DNA of 64,000 bases from Mucilaginibacter_A sp964251965. Its GTDB lineage: Bacteria; Bacteroidota; Bacteroidia; Sphingobacteriales; Sphingobacteriaceae. The notes below the pieces were generated by a model. It was not told where the DNA came from, did no database searches, and saw nothing but the letters and a program-made list of their open reading frames with translations. Position 1 is the first letter of the stretch; every line of letters begins with the position of its first letter. The translations under genes and the position numbers were made by a program. Of the stretch, positions 18,492 through 26,687 are shown in pieces. The stretch spans positions 132,317 through 196,316 of the forward strand of contig CAXULQ010000008.1 of assembly GCA_964251965.1 (NCBI GenBank), in the 5' to 3' direction.

Positions 18492-18625
18492 CATTCCTTT
18501 CCATTCAATAAAAATTCAATCAGCTCATCCGTATTCGTAAAGAAATCTTTATACACGTTAAACAACTCCGTTTCCTGATACTTTTTTATTTGGATAAAAG
18601 AAGCACTTTGCCGATGCTTCTTTTA
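18492..18625 (-). pseudogene. Possible C-terminal gene remnant
   Basis: On the minus strand the codons just before a TGA read SFIQIKKYQETELFNVYKDFFTNTDELIEFLLNGKE, which looks like a protein C-terminus. The open frame runs back only to a TAA within the motif at 18614-18625 and contains no start. It may be the tail of a deleted gene, or chance; no family was recognised. A motif variant (TAAAAGAAGCTG) lies beyond it at 18469. Confidence 0.25.
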
Positions 18626-18627
18626 TC
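18593..18627. terminator. Perfect inverted pair of dispersed motifs between convergent genes
   Basis: TAAAAGAAGCAC (18595-18606) and the exact minus-orientation motif (18614-18625) form a perfect 13-bp stem (18593-18605 with 18615-18627) with a 9-base loop. It lies between the stops of the + gene at 18364 and the - gene at 18643. Confidence 0.7.
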
Positions 18628-18642
18628 ACCCTAAAACTTTAC

Positions 18643-19134
18643 TTAAAAAGCGTATTTAATTCCTACGCTTGCTTGCAAGTTAAAAAGCGACCCTCTGAAC
18701 AATTCAATTCTTGGATCGAGATCTAAACTTACCGCAATCGGCGAATCTGGTATTAAATATTCTAAACCGATTACGCCATCTACGCCCAGCAAAGGCGAAG
18801 AAGTGGTGTAAACCTGATAATCGCCGCCGTAAACTTTGTAATCGCCACGGCCAACGCCACCAATGTGCGCACCGGCACCGTAATAAAATTTAAGTTCGGC
18901 TACGTTAAAAGCAGTTTGATGTATTTCGAACAAGCCGGTAACGACTGCGCCTTTAGTACGAAAACCCAAAACACCTTCTAAAGCAATCGTTGGGCTGGTA
19001 AAATATTTAATGGATGCGCCGCCTTCGTAACTAAACCTTAACCCGGCCGCCGTTTGGTAAGTTTGTGCCCGGGCAACCTGGCCGCCGCAAAAAATTACAG
19101 TTAAAAAAAGCAGGTTAAATAATATCTTTTTCAT
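18643..19134 (-). CDS. Outer-membrane beta-barrel protein (OmpW/porin-like small barrel)
   Basis: 163 residues from the ATG at 19134; a TTG three codons upstream is less likely. Signal peptide MKKILFNLLFLTVIFCGGQVARAQ, then alternating beta strands (LRFSYEGGASIKYF, ALEGVLGFRTKGAVVTGLFEIH, LKFYYGAGAHIGG, GVDGVIGLEYLIPDSPIAVSLDLDPRIEL) ending in aromatic SVGIKYAF, the usual C-terminal barrel signal. Probably an outer-membrane structural protein with no assignable substrate. Confidence 0.72.
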   Translation of the reverse strand: MKKILFNLLFLTVIFCGGQVARAQTYQTAAGLRFSYEGGASIKYFTSPTIALEGVLGFRTKGAVVTGLFEIHQTAFNVAELKFYYGAGAHIGGVGRGDYKVYGGDYQVYTTSSPLLGVDGVIGLEYLIPDSPIAVSLDLDPRIELFRGSLFNLQASVGIKYAF

Positions 19135-19308
19135 GCAAATCAATTTAAATAGTTGTGTTGTGCGAATAATTTCTGCAAAAATGAAAATTTTAACAACATC
19201 TATCGGATATCAATAGAAATAATTGACGGTTTAAAAGCAGTAGGACGAATTAAATTAAAAAAGTTTGTGCAGGAATAATAATATTTTAGCAAAAAATTAG
19301 CTTTCATT

Positions 19309-21024
19309 ATGATAAAATTACCTGCTAAAAGAAGCATGCGCCTGTTTCTGCTGATCAACACGGCTGCTTTTTTAACAACTGGTTGTACAAAAGGGCTATT
19401 GGGCAAAAACAACGGACAGGAATACCGAAACGGCATGGTGGTTTGTGCTTATCCCGAGGCAGCAAAAGCAGGTTTGGAGGTTTTGAAAAAAGGAGGTAAT
19501 GCGATAGACGCTTCCATTGCCATTCAGTTTGCGCTGGCCGTAACACATCCAACGGCGGGCAATATTGGCGGCGGCGGATTTATGGTTTACCGCTCGGGTA
19601 AAGGCGAAACCAATACTTTGGATTACAGGGAAAAAGCACCGGCAGCGGCAAGTGCCAACATGTATTTAGATTCGGCAGGAAACGTAATTGCAGATAAAAG
19701 TTTGCATACCCATCAGGCTTCCGGCGTTCCAGGTTCCGTGGATGGATTAGTCGAAGCGCACCGGAAATATGGTAAATTGAAATGGGCGGATTTGGTTCAG
19801 CCAGCAATAAATCTCGCTAAAAACGGGTTTCCGTTAACGGAAAAGTTAGCGGCTAATTTAAATGCGATGCAGAACAATTTTAGGAAACTTAATCCCGGTA
19901 AAAACTATTATTTAAAGGACGGCGGCTGGAAAGCAGGAGATACAATGGTTCAAAGCGATTTAGGCGCAACTTTAGAACTGATCCGCGACCAAGGCCGGGA
20001 AGGGTTTTACGGTGGTAAAGTAGCTGATGAACTGGTTGCAGAAATGCAAAGCGGCGGCGGATTGATTACGAAAACTGATTTGAAGAATTACCATTCGGTT
20101 TGGCGCAAAGCAATCACCGGAAATTATAAAGAGTATAAAATTATTACGATGCCGCCGCCATCCAGCGGCGGGATTGCTTTGCTGCAATTGCTGCGTTCGG
20201 TAGAACCGTTTCCGCTGAAACGCTGGGGTTTTAACCAGGATTCGACGGTACAAGTGATGGTAGAAGCAGAACGACGTGTATATGCTGATCGTTCAAAATA
20301 TCTCGGCGATCCTGATTTCTTTAAAGTTCCGGTGGATAGTTTGCTTCAATCTAAATATACCCATGCACGCATGAAATCTTTTAACTGGGCACAAGCTACG
20401 CCAAGTAGCACAGTTCAGCCAGGTTCTTTTGTTGGATACGAAAGCGGCCAGACTACACATTTGGTTGTGGTTGATAAAGATGGAAATGCGGTTTCAATCA
20501 CAACTACTTTAAACGGTTCTTTCGGTTCGGGCATTGTGGTTAACGGCGCAGGATTTTTGCTGAATAACGAGATGGACGATTTCAGCTCGAAACCCGGCAC
20601 GCCAAACATGTATGGTTTGGTAGGAGGGAAGGCCAATTCTATACAACCGGGCAAACGAATGTTATCTTCCATGACACCAGCCATCCTCGAAAAAGACGGC
20701 AAATTGTTTATGGTTGTAGGTACGCCTGGCGGTTCTACCATTATCACTTCTGTTTTCCAAACGATATTGAATGTGATCGAGTTTGATCAAAGCATGCAGC
20801 GCGCCGTAACTTCCAAACGCTTTCATCACCAATGGCTGCCGGACGATATTGAGGTAGAAAAAGATGCGCTCGATAGCGCCACTACCCAAAAACTGGAGAA
20901 AAAAGGGTACAAAATTTCTCCGCACGGTCCGATTGGCCGGGTAGATGCCATCTTAAAAACCAAATGGGGTTACTATGAAGGTGGTGCCGATTCGCGGGGC
21001 GACGACACCAAATTGGGCTGGTAA
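19309..21024 (+). CDS. ggt: Gamma-glutamyltransferase, lipoprotein
   Basis: Transfers or hydrolyses gamma-glutamyl groups of glutathione in the periplasm. The catalytic threonine, exposed by autoprocessing, is Thr382 in TTHLVVVDKDGNAVS (numbering from 19309); GGGFMVYRS, PPPSSGGIALLQLL and GGSTIITSVFQ are further family blocks. The lipobox LTTGC marks export as a lipoprotein. There are two possible starts: ATG 19309 (MIKLPAKRSM...) and ATG 19336 (MRLFLLINTAAFLTTGC). With the second, the exact TAAAAGAAGCAT at 19326-19337 would lie in the ribosome-binding position, as at three other genes here; with the first, it encodes AKRSM in the n-region of the signal. Either gives a workable signal peptide. 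Confidence 0.93.
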   Translation: MIKLPAKRSMRLFLLINTAAFLTTGCTKGLLGKNNGQEYRNGMVVCAYPEAAKAGLEVLKKGGNAIDASIAIQFALAVTHPTAGNIGGGGFMVYRSGKGETNTLDYREKAPAAASANMYLDSAGNVIADKSLHTHQASGVPGSVDGLVEAHRKYGKLKWADLVQPAINLAKNGFPLTEKLAANLNAMQNNFRKLNPGKNYYLKDGGWKAGDTMVQSDLGATLELIRDQGREGFYGGKVADELVAEMQSGGGLITKTDLKNYHSVWRKAITGNYKEYKIITMPPPSSGGIALLQLLRSVEPFPLKRWGFNQDSTVQVMVEAERRVYADRSKYLGDPDFFKVPVDSLLQSKYTHARMKSFNWAQATPSSTVQPGSFVGYESGQTTHLVVVDKDGNAVSITTTLNGSFGSGIVVNGAGFLLNNEMDDFSSKPGTPNMYGLVGGKANSIQPGKRMLSSMTPAILEKDGKLFMVVGTPGGSTIITSVFQTILNVIEFDQSMQRAVTSKRFHHQWLPDDIEVEKDALDSATTQKLEKKGYKISPHGPIGRVDAILKTKWGYYEGGADSRGDDTKLGW

Positions 21025-21049
21025 AATAAACTGTTAAATTTTTAACTGA

Positions 21050-21061
21050 TAAAAGAAGCAT
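21050..21061 (+). repeat. Dispersed 12-mer copy after ggt
   Basis: An exact TAAAAGAAGCAT 26 bases after the ggt stop, preceded by AAATTTTTAACTGA, an almost ideal extended consensus. Confidence 0.7.
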
Positions 21062-21141
21062 GCACCAGGTTTGTTAAAAAATGTTAAGGTGCTGTATTTG
21101 CAGATTAAAAGGATAAATTTGCGTTTTAGTCTGGTTTGTAC

Positions 21142-21633
21142 ATGAAAAGGTTGTTTTTTGTTTTCGCGTTGCTGCTTGCCTTATCAGCATGTAAAAAGGC
21201 GGTTTCAGACAACACAGCTTATTTAGCGCGAATCGGGATAGACAGTAATAAAATCAGGGCATATTTGATCGCCAATAATATACCAATAAAAAAAGTAGGC
21301 GATACGATCGGTGTTTATTACCAGATTTTAAACCCGGGAGATGTGGCCAGTTTGTATACCCAATCTACTTTGATAACTGTAGGTTATAGCGCAAAAATTA
21401 TAGGTGCCACAGATACGCTGACCAAAACCAATGAATATCATCCCTCTTTTACATTAGGAAGTGTGATCAGGGGCTGGCAAGTCGGTATCCCGCTGATAAA
21501 AAAAAACGGAAGGATACGGCTTTTTGTGCCGTCGCGTTATGCTTACGGCTCTTATGACCAGACAACGAATTTAAAAATACCTAAAAATTCCTGCCTCGAT
21601 TTTGATATTACTTTATACAACGTTACCAATTAA
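21142..21633 (+). CDS. FKBP-like peptidyl-prolyl isomerase lipoprotein
   Basis: 163 residues from ATG 21142. An SPII signal (MKRLFFVFALLLALSAC, then KK) indicates a membrane-anchored periplasmic protein. The domain begins IKAYLIANNIPIKKVGDTIGVYYQILNPG and ends SVIRGWQVGIPLIKKNGRIRLFVPSRYAYGSY...LDFDITLYNV, the FKBP fold of this Bacteroidota lipoprotein family. The classical G-x-G-x-x-I-P-P-x-x-x-L proline-binding loop is partly degraded (KIPKNSCLDF), so isomerase activity is uncertain. A paralogue follows 18 bases downstream. A TAAATTTG at 21114-21121 is a possible -7 element. Confidence 0.78.
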   Translation: MKRLFFVFALLLALSACKKAVSDNTAYLARIGIDSNKIRAYLIANNIPIKKVGDTIGVYYQILNPGDVASLYTQSTLITVGYSAKIIGATDTLTKTNEYHPSFTLGSVIRGWQVGIPLIKKNGRIRLFVPSRYAYGSYDQTTNLKIPKNSCLDFDITLYNVTN

Positions 21634-21651
21634 AATTAAATATTACTTATA

Positions 21652-22563
21652 ATGAAGCAACTTGCTTTCGCCCTTTTATCCGTACTTGTTTTAGCCATGT
21701 TTTCTTGCAAAAAGGAATATCAAACCCTTGCATCTTTCGACAATCAATCTATTCAAAGCTATATTACTGCTAATAATTTGACCATGACTCCTGGCGACAG
21801 TGGCATTTATTATCAGGTGATAAAACCCGGCACAACCGGGAATTCATTAACCGATACAGATCAGATTTTTTATGCTTTTACTGTAAAATCACTTGATGGA
21901 AAGTTTATTTCTACCGATACCGTTTTAAACCGTGTTAGCAATTACGTTGGTGTTACCAGTACCACTTTGCCGGTAGGTTTACAATTTGGCATCAAAAAAT
22001 ACCTTCAAAAACGCAATGGCGTTATCCGTTTGCTCATACCTTCCAAACAAGCTTATGGTGTAAACGGGTATAAAAGTGCAGACGGCGTAATTAATATCCC
22101 GGGAAATGAGTCTCTTGATTACACAGTTTATCTATACAATGTTCAAAATCAATTAGCTTATGATACTATTCAAATCAGGAACTATATCAAAAAAAATAAC
22201 CTGACTGGTTTTAAGGAAAGTCCATCTGGTTTGTATTACAAAATTATTGATCCGGGTTCGGGTGCAGATGCTATTTACAGCACTTCTTCTGTTACCTTAA
22301 CTTATACCAAACGGTTGCTGTTAAGCGGAACCACGATAGAAACGGAGACACTAAGTGCGTATGCCATATCTTCATTTACAGCTCCTGGTTTTCGCGAAGG
22401 TTTGCAATTGCTTAATTCTGGTGGCAAAATACGCTTGCTTATTCCTTCCACAATTGGTTATGGTACAGCTGCCGCTTCCACAACATCAGGTATTTACAAT
22501 TACAATGTTCCGCCAAATTCTATTTTAGATTTTGATGTAAACGTAACCGCTGTTACCAATTAA
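21652..22563 (+). CDS. Tandem two-domain FKBP-like lipoprotein
   Basis: 303 residues, lipoprotein signal MKQLAFALLSVLVLAMFSC-KK. Two FKBP-like domains in tandem: residues about 30-160 (IQSYITANNLTMTPGDSGIYYQVIKPG...NGVIRLLIPSKQAYGVNG) and about 165-303 (IRNYIKKNNLTGFKESPSGLYYKIIDPG...GGKIRLLIPSTIGYGTAA...VPPNSILDFDVNV). The second retains PPNS in the active-site loop, the first does not. With the preceding gene this is a local expansion by duplication: one gene with one domain, one with two. Role in envelope protein folding is likely but unproven. Confidence 0.8.
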   Translation: MKQLAFALLSVLVLAMFSCKKEYQTLASFDNQSIQSYITANNLTMTPGDSGIYYQVIKPGTTGNSLTDTDQIFYAFTVKSLDGKFISTDTVLNRVSNYVGVTSTTLPVGLQFGIKKYLQKRNGVIRLLIPSKQAYGVNGYKSADGVINIPGNESLDYTVYLYNVQNQLAYDTIQIRNYIKKNNLTGFKESPSGLYYKIIDPGSGADAIYSTSSVTLTYTKRLLLSGTTIETETLSAYAISSFTAPGFREGLQLLNSGGKIRLLIPSTIGYGTAAASTTSGIYNYNVPPNSILDFDVNVTAVTN

Positions 22564-22587
22564 ACTCTCTTATTGATTTTTATCCGA

Positions 22588-22599
22588 TAAAAGAAGCAT
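22588..22599 (+). repeat. Dispersed 12-mer copy between convergent genes
   Basis: An exact TAAAAGAAGCAT 25 bases after the FKBP gene and 9 bases before the stop of the opposite-strand photolyase; GATTTTTATCCGA precedes it. Confidence 0.7.
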
Positions 22600-22607
22600 C
22601 CGGCAAA

Positions 22608-23918
22608 TCAACCGTTTAGTGCTTTTTTAAAAGCTGCCAAACACCGTTCCCTTGCTTCTTTATGGTCAACAATTGGTGCCGGATATTTAAACGGATCTAA
22701 ATATTCGGGCACCCATTTTTTAATGTATTCTAATTTCGGGTCGAATTTTTGGGTTTGTGCAGCCGGACTAAATATCCTGAAAAAGGGTGCAGCATCCGTT
22801 CCGGTGCCTGCTGCCCATTGCCATCCGCCAACATTACTTGCCAAATCATAATCCAATAGTTTTCTGCCGAAATATCGTTCGCCCCAACGCCAGTCGATCA
22901 ATAAATGTTTGGATAAAAAGCTTGCCGTTACCATGCGCACGCGGTTGTGCATCCAGCCAATGGTATTCATTTGCCGCATGCCAGCATCAACCAGCGGGTA
23001 ACCGGTTTCGCCTTTGCACCAGGCTTGAAACTCTTGCTCGTTATTGCGCCATTCAATTTTATCAAAATCGGGTTTATAAGCGTGATCAGCAGTTTGAGGG
23101 AAATGCCATAAAATCATCGCATAAAAATCTCTCCAAATCAATTCGTTTAGCCAGGTTTTTTCTACGGATTTATTGGCTTCCCTTGCCAGTTCCCGAATGC
23201 TGACCGTACCGAAACGTAAATGCACACTAATGCGCGTTGTGCCTTCTAAAAACGGAAAATCGCGGGTTTTGGCATAATCTGCAATAATATGTTTGTATTC
23301 GTTTTTTGGGATTTCGATCGCACTAAATTCAAAACCAATAGATTGGAGCGAAGGAAAATCAAGCGTAATTTTTAACAGGTTGTCCAAGTACTTTTCTACC
23401 GGAAAAGGTTTTATGTAAAAATCATTTAACGTAGCTATCCACTTTCTGGAATAAGGTGTAAAAACGGTGTACGGGTTGCCGTCTTCTTTCATAATTTCGT
23501 CACGGTCGAAAATAACCTGGTCTTTATAAGTGCAAAACTTGCTTCCTTTAGCAGCTAAAAGCTTACCGATTTCGTCGTCGCGCTGCTTGGCATATGGTTC
23601 ATAATCTTGGTTGGTAAAAACAGTATCAATATTATATTCCTCTAAAATTGCTGTAAATGCTTCTTTTGGCGAGGTGTTTTTGATGAGGATTGAACTGTCC
23701 AGTTTCTTCAGTTGCTGGTCCATTTGAACCAGCGATTGGTAAATAAAAGTAACGCGCGCGTCGTCTTTATCTTCCAGCTTATCTAAAATTTCTGTATCGA
23801 AAATAAATAGGGGCAAAACAGGTTTACCATTTTTTAAAGCATGGTAAAAACCTGCATTATCGCTGAGCCTTAAATCGCGGCGGAACCAAAAAATATGAAT
23901 GCTTTGTTTATCGGACAT
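22608..23918 (-). CDS. phrB: Cryptochrome/photolyase family deoxyribodipyrimidine photolyase
   Basis: A light-dependent repair enzyme of 436 residues for cyclobutane pyrimidine dimers. The N-terminal antenna domain starts IHIFWFRRDLRLSDNAGFYHAL. The FAD domain shows GTTRISVHLRFGTVSIREL, LIWRDFYAMILWHFP, GYPLVDAGMRQMNTIGWMHNRVRMVTASFLSKHLLIDWRWGERYF and LDYDLASNVGGWQWAAGTGTDA, all conserved in class I CPD photolyases. It overlaps the TIGR01777 gene upstream by 11 bases, a pairing seen in many light-response clusters. It is one of three different photolyase-family proteins in this window. A motif variant (23657-23668) encodes PKEAF. Confidence 0.93.
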   Translation of the reverse strand: MSDKQSIHIFWFRRDLRLSDNAGFYHALKNGKPVLPLFIFDTEILDKLEDKDDARVTFIYQSLVQMDQQLKKLDSSILIKNTSPKEAFTAILEEYNIDTVFTNQDYEPYAKQRDDEIGKLLAAKGSKFCTYKDQVIFDRDEIMKEDGNPYTVFTPYSRKWIATLNDFYIKPFPVEKYLDNLLKITLDFPSLQSIGFEFSAIEIPKNEYKHIIADYAKTRDFPFLEGTTRISVHLRFGTVSIRELAREANKSVEKTWLNELIWRDFYAMILWHFPQTADHAYKPDFDKIEWRNNEQEFQAWCKGETGYPLVDAGMRQMNTIGWMHNRVRMVTASFLSKHLLIDWRWGERYFGRKLLDYDLASNVGGWQWAAGTGTDAAPFFRIFSPAAQTQKFDPKLEYIKKWVPEYLDPFKYPAPIVDHKEARERCLAAFKKALNG

Positions 23919-24813
23919 AAATCTCGCTTATTGCTGCTGCTGCTGTTGGATATTTAAATTGAAAACCTGCTTTTTCTATTTTTTCTGCGGAAACTTTGGT
24001 GCTGCCCAGCACTACCGCGCTCATTTCGCCCAAAAATAATTTTAAGGCAAAAGCAGGAACTTTGGGCAGCCACAAAGGTTTTTGCAATTGTTTTGCAGTT
24101 ATTTGGGTGAACTGCTTGTTGGTAACCGGGTTCGGCGCAACCATATTATAAGTACCTACAATTGGTTTTTCAATGCCAAAAAGATACATATCAATCGTGT
24201 CTTGGAAATGTATCCAGGGTATCCATTGTTTGCCGGTTCCTAAAACAGTGCCAAAACCAAATTTAATGGGCAAAGCCAACTGTTTTAGTGCGCCGCCTTC
24301 GTCTGTTAAAACTACGCCGGTCCTAAATTTTAATATTTCAAGTCCTAAAGCTTCGCCTTCATCCACGGCCTGTTCCCAATCCACGCAACATTTTCCTAAA
24401 AAATCTCCTGCGGGAGAAGATTCTTCTGTCAGCAATTCGTCGCCACGGTTGCTATAATAACCCGTTGCCGAAGCAGAAACTACTTTTTTTACTTGATGTG
24501 AACCCTGTTTTAACAACCCGTAAATTAAACGGATGGATTGAGTTCTGCTGCTGATAATTTCCTGTTTGCGTTCGTCGGTCCAGCTTTTATCGGCAATACC
24601 GGCACCAGCTAAATGAACAATCACATCAACATTATTGATGCAGTTTGGGTCGATAGTCCCTTTTTGTACATCCCATAAATAGGTTTTTACCTTCGGGATG
24701 CTGTTTTCTTTCCGACTTAAATGGCTAACGGTGTAACCTTTATCCAGCAAAAGAGAGGTAAGGTGCTTGCCCACCAAACCGCTTCCGCCGGTAATTAAAA
24801 TATGCTTGTCCAT
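23908..24813 (-). CDS. TIGR01777 family NAD-dependent epimerase-like protein
   Basis: 301 residues from the ATG at 24813; a preceding TTG is less likely. An extended-SDR protein: ITGGSGLVGKHLTSLLLDKG near the N-terminus, VIVHLAGAGIADKSWTDERKQEIISSR and ASATGYYSNRGDELLTEES in the middle, and the C-terminal domain GEMSAVVLGSTKVSAEKIEKAGFQFKYP. The catalytic Tyr/Lys pair of other SDRs is not obvious (GYYSNRG), as in the whole family. Its reaction is unknown; the overlap with a photolyase gene suggests a shared, perhaps light-linked, operon. Confidence 0.87.
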   Translation of the reverse strand: MDKHILITGGSGLVGKHLTSLLLDKGYTVSHLSRKENSIPKVKTYLWDVQKGTIDPNCINNVDVIVHLAGAGIADKSWTDERKQEIISSRTQSIRLIYGLLKQGSHQVKKVVSASATGYYSNRGDELLTEESSPAGDFLGKCCVDWEQAVDEGEALGLEILKFRTGVVLTDEGGALKQLALPIKFGFGTVLGTGKQWIPWIHFQDTIDMYLFGIEKPIVGTYNMVAPNPVTNKQFTQITAKQLQKPLWLPKVPAFALKLFLGEMSAVVLGSTKVSAEKIEKAGFQFKYPTAAAAISEIYVR

Positions 24814-24893
24814 CAACCCAAAACAACTTTTTTTAAAGTATTAAGTTTGATGGTAAGCAGCAAATTTTCAGCTTTGTAGACAATACTGTTTTT

Positions 24894-25208
24894 ATGGATA
24901 GAAAATACGAAAAGCACATTTTTATTTGTACCAACCAAAGGCCAGAAGGTGCAAGGGTAAGCTGCGGAGAAGCGCATGGACTTGCTTTGGTTGCCGCTTT
25001 TAAAAAGGCAATTTTGCACAACGGTTTAAATACCGAAATACGTGCGCAGCGTACCGGTTGTATGGAAACTTGCGAACTCGGGCCATCAGTTGTAGTTTAC
25101 CCGGAAGGGATATTTTATGGGCGGGTAGAATTAACAGATGTGGACGAAATTGTGTCCGAACACCTGATTAATAACCGGGTTGTAGAGCGGTTAAAACTTA
25201 CTTTTTAA
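24894..25208 (+). CDS. (2Fe-2S) thioredoxin-like ferredoxin
   Basis: A 104-residue [2Fe-2S] protein with a thioredoxin-like fold. The four cluster cysteines are visible: Cys12 (FICTNQRP), Cys24 (VSCGEAHG), Cys56 and Cys60 (TGCMETCELGPSVVVYPEG). A small soluble electron carrier or maturation factor; its partner is unknown. The A of its ATG is the last base of an ACAG-type motif copy (24883-24894), and an exact TAAAAGAAGCAT (minus orientation) follows its stop by 5 bases at 25213-25224. It is thus bracketed by both motif types. Confidence 0.85.
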   Translation: MDRKYEKHIFICTNQRPEGARVSCGEAHGLALVAAFKKAILHNGLNTEIRAQRTGCMETCELGPSVVVYPEGIFYGRVELTDVDEIVSEHLINNRVVERLKLTF

Positions 25209-25212
25209 CAAT

Positions 25213-25224
25213 ATGCTTCTTTTA
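25213..25224 (-). repeat. Dispersed 12-mer copy between convergent genes
   Basis: An exact minus-orientation TAAAAGAAGCAT, with AACAATTTTTGCC upstream on its own strand, between the ferredoxin and CBS gene stops. Confidence 0.7.
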
Positions 25225-25238
25225 CCAGGCAAAAATTG

Positions 25239-25667
25239 TTAGCTCACGATGTAGCTTTCTAACTGTTGTATCGTTTGTTTCTGATCTTCGATGATAAACT
25301 TTACCACATCGCCAATAGAAATCATGCCGATTACGTAGTTGTTTTCTAATATGGGTAAATGCCTGATTTTTTTATTCGTCATGGTTTCCATACACTCGTC
25401 TATGCTGCTGTTGATGGAAAGCGTAAGCAAATCTGCCGTCATGATTTCGCTAATCCGTGTTTCTTTGGATGATTTTCCTTGTAAAATAAGCTTTCTTGCA
25501 TAATCGCGTTCCGTAAAAATGCCCAAGAGTTGTTCCTTTTCCATCACCAATAAAGCACTGATGTTTTTATCCAACATTACCTGTAAGGCATCGAATACAG
25601 AAGTAGTTGGCGTTACAGAAAAAACCTGACGGCCTTTTTTTTCGAGGATTTGGTTAACTTTTTTCAT
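25239..25667 (-). CDS. CBS-pair domain protein
   Basis: 142 residues consisting almost entirely of two CBS motifs (about 12-70: VTPTTSVFDALQVMLDKNISALLVMEKEQLLGIFTERDYARK; 75-135: MTADLLTLSINSSIDECMETMTNKKIRHLPILENNYVIGMISIGDVVKF). Such stand-alone proteins bind adenosine nucleotides and act as energy or redox sensors. No effector domain is attached and no neighbour shows its target. Confidence 0.85.
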   Translation of the reverse strand: MKKVNQILEKKGRQVFSVTPTTSVFDALQVMLDKNISALLVMEKEQLLGIFTERDYARKLILQGKSSKETRISEIMTADLLTLSINSSIDECMETMTNKKIRHLPILENNYVIGMISIGDVVKFIIEDQKQTIQQLESYIVS

Positions 25668-25796
25668 GGTTGGGCAAGGTTAGAATTTCTAACTAAAGAT
25701 AATTAATTTGTAATATTTTTATTATAAAAAAATATAATTGTTAAGAATTTCCTATAAAATCAGTTTCCTAAATGCCAATGCTTCTTTTGCCGCATA

Positions 25797-25834
25797 AAAA
25801 AAGAGGACTGGTAATTAAACCAATCCTCTTTTTT
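25797..25834 (-). terminator. Rho-independent terminator of the Met/Lys-rich peptide gene
   Basis: A stem formed by the A-rich GAGGA(C)TGGT and its complement, an approximately 15-bp arm with one mismatch and a 6-base A/T loop, then a T run. It is 25 bases downstream of the minus-strand stop at 25859. A motif variant ending in G (25778-25789) adjoins it. Confidence 0.75.
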
Positions 25835-25858
25835 AGGTTTTTTAATGAAAACCAGGAA

Positions 25859-26053
25859 TTACATTTTTGTAGTATCCTTTTTCATTTTTTTCATTTTGCC
25901 TTTTCCCATTTTGCCCATTTTTTTCATTTTTTTTGCAGTGTCTTGGGTCATGTGGGAAGGAGTTCCTGTTGTAGGAGCTGCATTAACAGTTAAACACGTA
26001 GCAACCATCATTGCACCGGCCATCATCATTGCTTTAAAAGCTGACATTTTCAT
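25859..26053 (-). CDS. Small secreted Met/Lys-rich peptide
   Basis: 64 residues: signal peptide MKMSAFKAMMMAGAMMVATCLTVNA, then a mature part of about 39 residues that is nearly all Lys, Met, Gly and Thr (HMTQDTAKKMKKMGKMGKGKMKKMKKDTTKM). A dedicated terminator and the clean signal peptide argue that it is expressed. The methionine-spaced basic repeat could bind Cu(I)/Ag(I) or anionic surfaces; this is speculation. No family recognised. A + strand frame over the same bases is a shadow. Confidence 0.65.
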   Translation of the reverse strand: MKMSAFKAMMMAGAMMVATCLTVNAAPTTGTPSHMTQDTAKKMKKMGKMGKGKMKKMKKDTTKM

Positions 26054-26170
26054 AGTTTTTAATTTTTAGTTATAGTTTAGCATAAATGTAAACATATCTA
26101 TTTCAATTTGTTTAAATTCTTTAAAAATATTTTTAATTACAATTTAGCACCCAACCTTTATTTTAGTGAT

Positions 26171-26608
26171 ATGGACAATTTCTTAGAAGATGCTTATGCA
26201 GAAGCTGCTGCCGGTTTTGCTGAAGGCGGAATCCCGATTGGCTCAGTGCTTGTATATAAAGGTAACATTATAGGCCGAGGCCATAACCGGCGTGTGCAAA
26301 AAGGCAGTGCCATTTTACATGGAGAAATGGATGCGTTGGAAAACGCAGGCCGTCAGCCAGCTTTTGTTTACCGGGAATGCGAATTATATACAACGCTTTC
26401 TCCTTGCCCGATGTGTTCTGGTACAATTTTGTTGTATGGTATCCCGAAGGTAATCATCGGCGAAAACAAAACTTTTATGGGCGAAGAAGAACTGCTGCGT
26501 GCCAAAGGTGTAGAAGTAACCGTTATTGATGATGCCGCTTGTTACAATTTGATGCAGCAATTTATTGCGAAAAGCCCGGAATTATGGAATGAAGATATTG
26601 GCGTTTAG
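26171..26608 (+). CDS. Yeast-type cytosine deaminase (CDA-fold nucleoside/base deaminase)
   Basis: 145 residues from ATG 26171, preferred over a longer frame from 26108 because the domain starts there. Zinc site: His50 and Glu52 (ILHGEMD), Cys79 and Cys82 (SPCPMC). From memory the sequence follows Saccharomyces Fcy1 closely: AYAEAAAGFAEGGIPIGSVLV, GRGHNRRVQKGSAILHGEMDALENAGR, YTTLSPCPMCSGTILLYGIPKVIIGENKTF and the C-terminal W-x-E-D-I-G, which closes over the base in Fcy1. It is therefore likely to deaminate cytosine to uracil for pyrimidine salvage. This differs from the bacterial CodA amidohydrolase. Monocistronic, between terminators. Confidence 0.85.
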   Translation: MDNFLEDAYAEAAAGFAEGGIPIGSVLVYKGNIIGRGHNRRVQKGSAILHGEMDALENAGRQPAFVYRECELYTTLSPCPMCSGTILLYGIPKVIIGENKTFMGEEELLRAKGVEVTVIDDAACYNLMQQFIAKSPELWNEDIGV

Positions 26609-26636
26609 TACCTTTTTCTTCAATATTAAAATGCAC

Positions 26637-26671
26637 AAAAAAAGCCTCATATAATTATGAAGCTTTTTTAA
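26637..26671. terminator. Bidirectional terminator between deaminase and PA2169 genes
   Basis: A stem with A/T-rich arms (26638-26650 and 26657-26669, one mismatch) around a 6-base loop. It lies between convergent stops at 26608 and 26688. An ACAG-type motif copy follows at 26677-26688 and overlaps the stop region of the minus gene. Confidence 0.7.
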
Positions 26672-26687
26672 GGTGCTAAAAACAGTA

